Source: Tyzzerella sp. (lineage in GTDB: Bacteria > Bacillota > Clostridia > Lachnospirales > Lachnospiraceae). From it: a stretch of 58,376 nucleotides of DNA. Below the pieces are notes generated by a model that made no database searches, was not told the origin of the DNA, and saw only the letters and a list, made by a program, of their open reading frames with translations. The stretch is taken from the NCBI GenBank assembly GCA_017416155.1, contig JAFQDE010000003.1, positions 1 through 58,376 on the forward strand. Direction: 5' to 3'. The position numbers and the translations under genes are program-made. This document shows, one piece after another, positions 52,046 to 58,376 of this stretch; position 1 is the stretch's first letter; every line of letters begins with the position of its first letter.

Positions 52046-53195
52046 ACAAATGTTAGAAGATTCATTCAAAACAATACGAAATGGAGAGGTTGTAGACGGT
52101 ACAGTCATCGATGTAAAACCTGAAGAAATCGTTTTAAATATTGGCTACAAAGCTGACGGTATCCTTGCTCGAAATGAGTACACAAACGATGTAAATGTTG
52201 ATTTAACAACAGTTGTTTCTGTTGGTGACAAACTTACTGTGAAAGTATTGAAAGTAAATGATGGCGAAGGTCAAGTGCAGTTGACATACAAGCGATTAGC
52301 TGCAGAAAAAGGAAATGAAAGATTAAAAGAAGCTTTTGAAAATAAAGAAGTTTTGAAAGCGCAAGTAGCACAGATTCTCGGTGGTGGATTAAGCGTTGTT
52401 GTAGAGGAAGCGAGAGTATTTATTCCGGCAAGTCTTGTATCCGATGTATATGAAAAAGATTTGAGCAAATATGCCGGACAAGAAATAGAATTTGTGATTA
52501 GTGAATTTAATCCGAAGAGAAATAGAGTTATCGGTGATAGAAGACAATTGTTAGTTGCAGCAAAAGCCGAACTCCAGAAAGCATTGTTTGAAAAGATTCA
52601 TGTAGGTGATACAGTAACAGGTAGTGTGAAAAATGTAACAGATTTTGGTGCATTTATTGACTTGGGTGGTGTAGACGGACTGTTACATATTTCTGAGATG
52701 TCTTGGGGAAGAGTGGAAAATCCGAAGAAAGTATTTAAAGTAGGACAAGAGATTCAGGTTCTTATTAAAGACATTAACGAGACAAAAGTTGCGCTTAGTC
52801 TCAAATTCCCTGAAACAAATCCTTGGGCAAATGCGGCAACAGATTACGCAGTTGGCACAGAGGTAACCGGTAAGGTTGCAAGGATGACAGAGTTTGGAGC
52901 ATTCGTTGAATTGGCACCTGGAGTTGATGCATTATTACATGTATCTCAGATTTCAAGAGCACACGTTGAAAAACCATCTGATGTATTAGCGGTTGGTCAG
53001 GAAATTACTGCAAAAGTTGTTGAACTGAATGAAGCAGACAAGAAGATCAGTTTAAGCATGAAAATATTAGAGCCGGTTGCGGAAGAAGCACCAGTAGAAG
53101 AGATTGCTGAGGAAACACCAGTAGAAGAAGTAGCAACAGAAGAAGTTGCAGTAGAAGAACCGGTTGCGGAAGCTACAGAAGAAACAGCTGAATAG
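52026..53195 (+). CDS. S1 RNA-binding domain protein (ribosomal S1-like)
   Basis: A 389-residue protein with four S1 domains (~20-85, ~105-170, ~190-262, ~275-350). The last two are the best conserved (GSVKNVTDFGAFIDLGGVDG and GKVARMTEFGAFVELAPGVD). A C-terminal tail of about 35 residues is acidic and repetitive (PVEEIAEETPVEEVATEEVA). It probably helps mRNA binding on the ribosome, as S1/YpfD-type proteins do. ATG 52026 has GAGGAGG 9 nt upstream, inside ispH. Confidence 0.9.
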   Translation: MSELTFEQMLEDSFKTIRNGEVVDGTVIDVKPEEIVLNIGYKADGILARNEYTNDVNVDLTTVVSVGDKLTVKVLKVNDGEGQVQLTYKRLAAEKGNERLKEAFENKEVLKAQVAQILGGGLSVVVEEARVFIPASLVSDVYEKDLSKYAGQEIEFVISEFNPKRNRVIGDRRQLLVAAKAELQKALFEKIHVGDTVTGSVKNVTDFGAFIDLGGVDGLLHISEMSWGRVENPKKVFKVGQEIQVLIKDINETKVALSLKFPETNPWANAATDYAVGTEVTGKVARMTEFGAFVELAPGVDALLHVSQISRAHVEKPSDVLAVGQEITAKVVELNEADKKISLSMKILEPVAEEAPVEEIAEETPVEEVATEEVAVEEPVAEATEETAE

Positions 53196-53215
53196 TAAGA
53201 GTGAATACGCTCATA

Positions 53216-53247
53216 ACAAATAGAGACTACATGTAGTCTCTATTTGT
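53216..53247. terminator. 32-nt perfect palindrome before rnfC
   Basis: ACAAATAGAGACTACA (53216-53231) is followed at once by its exact complement (53232-53247). It is likely the terminator of the cmk-ispH-S1 operon, though no long T-run follows. It could also be an operator for rnf. Confidence 0.6.
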
Positions 53248-53294
53248 GCTTTAAGGGGCATGTGAAAAAAATATCAAAAAAGGAGAGAAAAAGA

Positions 53295-54620
53295 ATGGCA
53301 TTGTTTACATTCAAAGGTGGGATTCATCCGAATGACGGAAAGAGTTTAGCAAAGGATAAACCAATTGTATCTGTGCTACCAAAAGGTGATATGGTATATC
53401 CCTTGTCCCAACATATTGGTGCACCGGCAATTCCGATTGTAGAAGTTGGTGACGATGTGCTTGTAGGACAAAAGATTGCAGAAGCAGGCGGATTTGTATC
53501 AGCACCAATTCATGCATCTGTTTCGGGTAAAGTAAAAGCGATTGAACCGCGTTTTAATCCAACCGGAACAAAAGTCAATAGTATCATTATTGAAAATGAT
53601 GGGGAATACAAAGAGATAGAATATCCACATGTAAAACCATTAGCTGTTCTTACAAAAGAGGAAATCTTGAAATTGATTGGAGAGGCCGGCGTTGTAGGTA
53701 TGGGTGGCGCAGGTTTCCCGACCAAAGTAAAACTTTCACCGAAGGAACCGAATAAAATCGAATATGTCATAGCGAATTGCGCAGAGTGTGAGCCATATAT
53801 AACAGCTGACTACAGAAGAATGTTAGAACATCCGGAAGAACTAGTCAGTGGTATGAGAATTGTTCTCAGACTCTTTGACAATGCAAAAGGTGTTTTCGGA
53901 ATAGAGGATAATAAACCGGATTGCATCGAGAAGTTGCGTGAACTTATCAAGGATGAACCACGTATGGAAGTGAAAACTCTGAAAACAAAATATCCACAAG
54001 GAGCTGAACGTCAGTTGATTTATGCGACAACAAAACGTGCGATTCATTCAAGCATGCTTCCGGCTGATGCAGGTTGTGTAGTAGATAATGTGGAGACTTT
54101 AATTGCAATTCACAACGCGGTTGTCAATGGAAGACCGGTAACAAGCAGAATTGTTACAGTTAGCGGAGATGACGTGCAAAGTCCGGGTAATTTTAAAGTG
54201 TTGATTGGAACGAATCAAAAAGAAGTGGTTGATGCTGCAGGTGGATTTATCGGCGATGCTGAAAAGGTGATTTCCGGTGGACCGATGATGGGATTCGCAA
54301 TGTTTACTTTAGATACTCCGATTACAAAGACATCTTCATCTATTCTCTGCATGACAAATGATGCGGTTGCAGAACATGAGCCAAGTGCATGTATTAATTG
54401 CGGACGTTGTGTGGATGCATGCCCAAGCAGAATAATTCCTTCCCGACTTGCTGATTATGCAGAACGATTTAATGAAGAGGCGTTTGTAAAATGGGAAGGC
54501 ATGGAATGTGTGGAATGCGGATGTTGTAGTTATATATGTCCGGCAAAACGTCAGTTAAAGCAATCCATCGGTTCAATGAAAAAGATTGTGATTGCAAATA
54601 GAAAGAAGAGGGGGAACTAA
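53295..54620 (+). CDS. rnfC: Rnf complex subunit C
   Basis: A 441-residue peripheral subunit of the Rnf ferredoxin:NAD+ oxidoreductase; it binds NADH and FMN. The N-terminal part has FKGGIHPNDGKSL and a barrel-sandwich region. The centre has GEAGVVGMGGAGFPTKVKL. Two 4Fe-4S motifs are CINCGRCVDACP and CVECGCCSYICP. It is Na+ or H+ dependent; the ion cannot be read here. ATG 53295 has AAGGAGAG upstream. It is the first gene of rnfCDGEAB, the gene order common in Clostridia. Confidence 0.95.
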   Translation: MALFTFKGGIHPNDGKSLAKDKPIVSVLPKGDMVYPLSQHIGAPAIPIVEVGDDVLVGQKIAEAGGFVSAPIHASVSGKVKAIEPRFNPTGTKVNSIIIENDGEYKEIEYPHVKPLAVLTKEEILKLIGEAGVVGMGGAGFPTKVKLSPKEPNKIEYVIANCAECEPYITADYRRMLEHPEELVSGMRIVLRLFDNAKGVFGIEDNKPDCIEKLRELIKDEPRMEVKTLKTKYPQGAERQLIYATTKRAIHSSMLPADAGCVVDNVETLIAIHNAVVNGRPVTSRIVTVSGDDVQSPGNFKVLIGTNQKEVVDAAGGFIGDAEKVISGGPMMGFAMFTLDTPITKTSSSILCMTNDAVAEHEPSACINCGRCVDACPSRIIPSRLADYAERFNEEAFVKWEGMECVECGCCSYICPAKRQLKQSIGSMKKIVIANRKKRGN

Positions 54621-54623
54621 GAT

Positions 54624-55553
54624 ATGAATGAAAATTATAATATATCATCTTCTCCGCATATACGCTCAAAAGTAACAACCGGCAGCATCATGTTGTATGT
54701 AATTATTGCATTATTGCCGGCAACAATCTTTGGTGTGTATACATTTGGAGTTCCGGCTCTGCTTGTTGTCTTGATTACTACCGCATCTGCGGTAATTACA
54801 GAGTATCTTTACCAGAAACTCATGAAAAAGAAAGTGACCATCGGTGACTTTAGCGCGGCACTGACAGGTCTCCTTCTTGCACTCAATCTTCCTGCAGAAG
54901 CACCTTGGTGGATGTGCGTGCTTGGAAGTGTATTTGCCATTTTAATTGTAAAACAGGTTTTTGGTGGACTTGGACAGAATTTTATGAATCCGGCACTTGG
55001 AGCAAGATGTTTTCTGTTGATTTCTTTTACAGGGAGAATGACAACCTTTGTGTATGATGGGGTGACAGGTGCAACACCTCTTGCGTTATTAAAAGCAGGC
55101 GAGAGCGTGAACCTTATGGATATGTTGATTGGAAATGAAGCGGGAACTATCGGTGAGACATCTGTAATTGCAATTCTTGTTGGTGCATTGTTCCTTATCG
55201 CAATGGGTATTATTGACCTTCGCATTCCGGGTACATATCTCGCAAGTTTTGTTGTATTTATTGTTGTTTTCGGAGGACATGGATTTGACCTTACTTATGT
55301 TACGGCACACCTCTGTGGTGGCGGATTGATGCTCGGTGCATGGTTTATGGCAACGGATTATGTAACATCTCCGATTACAAAAACAGGACAGATTGTATAT
55401 GGTATTTGTCTTGGTGTGCTCACAGGATTATTTAGACTGTTTGGTGGTTCGGCTGAGGGTGTTTCTTATGCAATTATTTTCAGCAACCTGCTGGTTCCAT
55501 TGATTGAGAAGATGACACTTCCGAGACCATTTGGAAAGGGAGGAGAGAGATAA
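54624..55553 (+). CDS. rnfD: Rnf complex subunit D
   Basis: A 309-residue membrane subunit with about nine helices. The covalent FMN site is GVTGATPLALLK, matching the TGAT pattern of RnfD/NqrB, and later DYVTSPITKTGQIVYG and LFGGSAEGVSYAI are standard. It transfers electrons through the membrane part. It starts 4 nt after rnfC and overlaps rnfG by one base. Confidence 0.95.
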   Translation: MNENYNISSSPHIRSKVTTGSIMLYVIIALLPATIFGVYTFGVPALLVVLITTASAVITEYLYQKLMKKKVTIGDFSAALTGLLLALNLPAEAPWWMCVLGSVFAILIVKQVFGGLGQNFMNPALGARCFLLISFTGRMTTFVYDGVTGATPLALLKAGESVNLMDMLIGNEAGTIGETSVIAILVGALFLIAMGIIDLRIPGTYLASFVVFIVVFGGHGFDLTYVTAHLCGGGLMLGAWFMATDYVTSPITKTGQIVYGICLGVLTGLFRLFGGSAEGVSYAIIFSNLLVPLIEKMTLPRPFGKGGER

Positions 55554-56161
55554 TGAAAAATATTTTGAAAAACACTCTTATCCTTACAGCAATTACATTG
55601 GTTGCAGGAATTCTTCTGGGACTTGTATATGAGATTACAAAAGAGCCAATTGCTTTGGCAAAAGAGGCTGCAAAAAAGGAAGCCTATCAGCAGGTGATGG
55701 CAGATGCAGATGCATTTGATAGTTTAGAACTAGTTGAAAAAACCATCAAAGAGGTGGAAGATACTGTAGAATCATCCGGATGCATCATAAATGAAGTTGT
55801 TGAGGCAAAAGCAAATGGTGAGACTGTTGGTTATGTTGTGACAACAACAACCTCAGAAGGCTACGGTGGGGAGATTCAGATTTCTGTAGGAATATTAAAA
55901 GATGGCACGGTAAATGGTGTTGCCATTCTTTCAATCGGTGAGACAGCTGGTCTAGGCATGAAAGCGACAGAAGAAGAATTCTATGGACAATATGCAGGAA
56001 AGAATGTTGAGTTCTTCACTGTTACCAAAACAGGGGCTTCTTCTGACGAAGAAATCGATGCTTTGAGTGGTGCCACCATCACATCAAATGCAATGACAAA
56101 AGCAGTGAACTCTGCAGTTGTTTACTATAAACATGCGTTAGGAGGTAGTGCAAATGAATAA
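55553..56161 (+). CDS. rnfG: Rnf complex subunit G
   Basis: A 202-residue subunit with one N-terminal membrane helix (NTLILTAITLVAGILLGLVY) and an external flavin domain. The covalent FMN threonine lies in ALSGATITSNAMTKAV, and GYGGEIQISVGILKDG is the typical strand. Length is usual. It overlaps rnfD by one base and rnfE by 8. Confidence 0.95.
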   Translation: MKNILKNTLILTAITLVAGILLGLVYEITKEPIALAKEAAKKEAYQQVMADADAFDSLELVEKTIKEVEDTVESSGCIINEVVEAKANGETVGYVVTTTTSEGYGGEIQISVGILKDGTVNGVAILSIGETAGLGMKATEEEFYGQYAGKNVEFFTVTKTGASSDEEIDALSGATITSNAMTKAVNSAVVYYKHALGGSANE

Positions 56162-56828
56162 GTGTTTGGAAAGACTTTTCAATGGTCTAATTAAAGAAAA
56201 TCCTACCTTCGTTCTTATGCTTGGTATGTGTCCGACATTGGCAGTTACAACTTCAGCAATAAATGGTCTCGGAATGGGACTTACAACAACCGTTGTACTC
56301 GTCATGTCGAATATGTTAATTTCTATGCTTCGAAAGATTATCCCGGATTCTGTGAGAATGCCGGCATTTATCGTAGTGGTTGCATCATTCGTTACAATGG
56401 TACAGTTCCTTCTGGAAGGATTTATCCCGAGTCTGTATGATTCGCTTGGATTATATATTCCGTTGATTGTTGTTAACTGTATTATTTTAGGACGTGCGGA
56501 AAGTTACGCATCAAAGAACCCGGTCTTGCCATCTATCTTTGATGGAATTGGTATGGGACTTGGATTTACAGTAGGTCTTACAAGTATCGGTATCGTGAGA
56601 GAAATTCTCGGTGCAGGGCAAGCTTTTGGGAAACAGATTATGCCGGCTTCTTTTGAACCGATTACGATTTTCATCTTAGCACCGGGAGCATTCTTTGTTT
56701 TGGCAGGGCTTACTGCCATTCAGAATAAAGTAAAACTTGAGGCGGCTAAGAAAGGGAAAAAAGTTGAAACAAAAGCTGGTTGCGGTGAAGGATGCGGTAA
56801 TTGTACAAATTGTGGAGGTGGCAAGTAA
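56154..56828 (+). CDS. rnfE: Rnf complex subunit E with a Cys-rich tail
   Basis: A 224-residue membrane subunit with six helices, paired with RnfA. Core motifs are NGLIKENPTFVLMLGMCPTLAVTT and VNCIILGRAESYASKN, the latter with a Cys that could ligate the intramembrane Fe-S centre. After the last helix the protein has an extra tail, KKGKKVETKAGCGEGCG and NCTNCGGGK, with four Cys in a C-x3-C-x2-C-x2-C pattern. ATG 56154 has GGAGG 8 nt upstream. The tail is not needed in the basic family. Confidence 0.93.
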   Translation: MNKCLERLFNGLIKENPTFVLMLGMCPTLAVTTSAINGLGMGLTTTVVLVMSNMLISMLRKIIPDSVRMPAFIVVVASFVTMVQFLLEGFIPSLYDSLGLYIPLIVVNCIILGRAESYASKNPVLPSIFDGIGMGLGFTVGLTSIGIVREILGAGQAFGKQIMPASFEPITIFILAPGAFFVLAGLTAIQNKVKLEAAKKGKKVETKAGCGEGCGNCTNCGGGK

Positions 56829-57403
56829 TGGAAAAATTATTATTGATTGCGGTTGGTTCAGCACTTGTAAATAACGTTGTACTCAGCCAATTCCTCGGAA
56901 TCTGTCCGTTCCTCGGTGTGTCAAAGAAAGTGAACACAGCTGCTGGTATGGGCGGCGCAGTTGTCTTTGTAATTACGATTGCCTCATTTGTGACAAGTTT
57001 GATTTACAAATATATTCTTACACCACTTGGATTCGAATATTTGCAGACGATAGTATTTATTCTTGTTATCGCTGCACTGGTACAATTTGTTGAAATGTTC
57101 TTAAAAAAAATCATGCCACCGCTTTATCAGGCTCTTGGCGTGTATTTACCGCTTATCACAACAAACTGTGCGGTGCTTGGTGTTGCACTTACGAATGTTC
57201 AGAAATCTTACACAATCTTAGAGGGTGTAGTGAATGGATTCGCAACCGCAGTTGGATTCACCATTGCCATTGTCATTATGGCAGGAATTCGTGAGAAGAT
57301 AGAAGACAATGAAGTCTCACCGGCACTTAAGGGAACACCGATTGTTCTTATTACAGCGGGACTTATGGCAATTGCATTCTTTGGTTTCTCAGGACTGATA
57401 TAG
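56828..57403 (+). CDS. rnfA: Rnf complex subunit A
   Basis: A 191-residue membrane subunit with six helices, homologous to RnfE. It has VNNVVLSQFLGICPFLGVSK and LITTNCAVLGVALTNVQK, each with a Cys that in the Rnf/Nqr family holds an Fe-S centre between A and E. It starts on the last base of the rnfE stop, with GGAGGTGG upstream. Length is standard. Confidence 0.95.
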   Translation: MEKLLLIAVGSALVNNVVLSQFLGICPFLGVSKKVNTAAGMGGAVVFVITIASFVTSLIYKYILTPLGFEYLQTIVFILVIAALVQFVEMFLKKIMPPLYQALGVYLPLITTNCAVLGVALTNVQKSYTILEGVVNGFATAVGFTIAIVIMAGIREKIEDNEVSPALKGTPIVLITAGLMAIAFFGFSGLI

Positions 57404-57415
57404 GAGGGCTGGCGT

Positions 57416-58207
57416 ATGAGTTTAACAGGTATTATATTAGCGGCTGCGATTGTCGGCGGTGTCGGTTTATTCATCGGTGTGTTCCTCGGGGTTTCCGGTA
57501 AGGCATTTGCAGTTGAAGTGGATGAGAGAGAAGAAGCTATTATAGGAGTTCTTCCAGGTAATAACTGTGGTGGTTGTGGCTATGCAGGATGTTCCGGGTT
57601 GGCTGCTGCGATTGTAAAAGGTGAAGCTGAGATTGGTGCATGTCCGGTAGGCGGTGCTCCGGTTGCAACTTTGATTGGCGAGATTATGGGTCAGGAGGCA
57701 GGAGAACAGGCTCGTATGACAGCATTTGTAAAATGTGCCGGAACTTGTGAAAAAGCAAATCAGGATTACAAATATTATGGCGTTGAAGATTGTACGTTCA
57801 TGAGTTTCGTACAGAACGGCGGCCCGAAGTCTTGTAATTATGGTTGTCTTGGTTATGGTTCCTGCGTAAATGCGTGTCCGTTTGATGCGATTCATATCAT
57901 AGACGGCATTGCAGTCGTAGATAAAGAAGCTTGTAAAGCATGTGGAAAATGTGTTGCCACATGCCCGAAGAACCTGATTGAATTAGTACCGTATGAGCAG
58001 ACACATTTGGTACAATGTAGTTCAAAAGACAAAGGTAAACAAGTCATGTCTGTGTGTAAAGTCGGATGTATCGGCTGTAAGATGTGTGAGAAGGTATGTC
58101 CTTCAGAGGCGATTACAGTGACTGATAATTTGGCACATATTAATCCGGAGAAGTGTACAAATTGTGGATTGTGTGCGGAGAAATGTCCGAAGAAGATAAT
58201 TTTATAG
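57416..58207 (+). CDS. rnfB: Rnf complex subunit B
   Basis: A 263-residue subunit that receives electrons from ferredoxin. An N-terminal membrane helix is followed by the cluster motif NNCGGCGYAGCSGL, and then by ferredoxin-type motifs CLGYGSCVNACPFDAI, CKACGKCVATCPKNLI, CIGCKMCEKVCPSEAI and CTNCGLCAEKCPKKII. It ends the rnfCDGEAB operon. The IS element begins about 35 nt later, so the native downstream region has been lost. Confidence 0.95.
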   Translation: MSLTGIILAAAIVGGVGLFIGVFLGVSGKAFAVEVDEREEAIIGVLPGNNCGGCGYAGCSGLAAAIVKGEAEIGACPVGGAPVATLIGEIMGQEAGEQARMTAFVKCAGTCEKANQDYKYYGVEDCTFMSFVQNGGPKSCNYGCLGYGSCVNACPFDAIHIIDGIAVVDKEACKACGKCVATCPKNLIELVPYEQTHLVQCSSKDKGKQVMSVCKVGCIGCKMCEKVCPSEAITVTDNLAHINPEKCTNCGLCAEKCPKKIIL

Positions 58208-58265
58208 AGTGATAAGAAAGGTGCCACGGGATATCCTGAGGTGACCCCAAAAAGTTAGACTTTTA

Positions 58266-58299
58266 AGCGTAGCAGTTTTAATGGCTGCTACGCTATTTT
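58266..58299. terminator. Hairpin inside the IS end
   Basis: AGCGTAGCAG (58266-58275) pairs with CTGCTACGCT (58285-58294) and is followed by ATTTTT on the plus strand. It lies between the transposase stop and the IS end, and could also stop transcripts coming from rnfB. Confidence 0.65.
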
Positions 58300-58376
58300 T
58301 ATGCAGCCAAGGCGGACAGTCTGTATTCAACAGGACTCATCCAACCAAGTTTCTCTTTAATCCGTTTTTCATTGTA
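58299..58376 (-). CDS. IS3-family transposase OrfB, C-terminal end (partial)
   Basis: The last 25 residues of the transposase: YNEKRIKEKLGWMSPVEYRL followed by SALAA and a stop. The pattern YN-xx-RI-KxKLGWxSPVEYR is the conserved end of IS150/IS3-group integrase-type transposases. The start lies outside the window, so its state (intact or not) is unknown. Confidence 0.85.
   Translation of the reverse strand, partial: YNEKRIKEKLGWMSPVEYRLSALAA

Larger units (their letters stand above)
58242..58376 (-). mobile_element. IS3-family insertion sequence (3' end, cut by the window)
   Basis: The terminal repeat GACCCCAAAAAGTTAGAC (58243-58260), typical of IS150-type IS3 elements, is followed by a hairpin and the end of a transposase gene on the minus strand. 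The rest lies beyond the window. It was inserted just after rnfB. Confidence 0.8.

Overview
The window is a low-GC, Gram-positive, anaerobic, spore-forming genome segment, most likely from a Lachnospiraceae-type member of Clostridia. The evidence is spo0A and spoIVB, the SCIFF ranthipeptide pair (a Clostridia hallmark), an Rnf complex, a biotin-dependent Na+ decarboxylase cluster, and the nusB-xseAB-ispA-dxs-tlyA-nadK-argR-recN-spoIVB order found across the Firmicutes. I cannot name a species from sequence alone.

Layout. 1-860 holds no gene: it has three consecutive tetraloop hairpins and then a ~445-bp imperfect inverted repeat. 860-1498 is a RelE/ParE-Phd toxin-antitoxin pair in toxin-first order. 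1631-11220 is the conserved housekeeping run (transcription antitermination, exonuclease VII, isoprenoid precursors, rRNA methylation, NADP synthesis, arginine regulation, DNA repair, sporulation protease). 11221-13472 is a small accessory island (HTH regulator, BRO/DinD-like protein, unknown protein). It is bounded by the 3' end of spoIVB and a second, 84%-identical copy of that 3' end. 13654-25823 carries a MATE pump, the SCIFF peptide with its radical-SAM maturase, a PLP decarboxylase, an ABC-F protein, a broken DUF89 gene, a cobalamin riboswitch driving a DUF4430 protein and an ECF S-component, a second MATE pump and a two-component system. spo0A, which normally sits next to spoIVB, follows at 25966. 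So about 14.7 kb has come to lie between these two sporulation genes.

26822-41506 is mainly housekeeping: glgA, metF, a short B12-dependent metH, alaS, rpsU, a phosphoesterase, scpAB, a DacF-like carboxypeptidase, an aminopeptidase P and alanine dehydrogenase. 41692-46951 is a biotin-dependent cluster that combines two carboxyltransferases (12S/MmdA-like and 5S/OadA-like), a biotin carrier, the OadB Na+ pump and an OadG-like lipoprotein. glpK, an HTH-less RpiR-like SIS protein, a BaiN-like flavoprotein, cmk, ispH and an S1 protein follow. The window closes with rnfCDGEAB and the 3' end of an IS3-family insertion sequence.

How the parts connect: the B12-controlled uptake genes could feed the cobalamin-dependent MetH. 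The decarboxylase cluster and Rnf are two ion-pumping systems about 6 kb apart. spoIVB and spo0A tie the window to sporulation. The items I find most unusual are the spoIVB 3'-end duplication around the island, the large inverted repeat, the hybrid transcarboxylase/Na+ pump operon, the riboswitch-controlled DUF4430/S-component pair, and the OadG-like protein with an added lipoprotein domain. No tRNA, rRNA or CRISPR array was seen.
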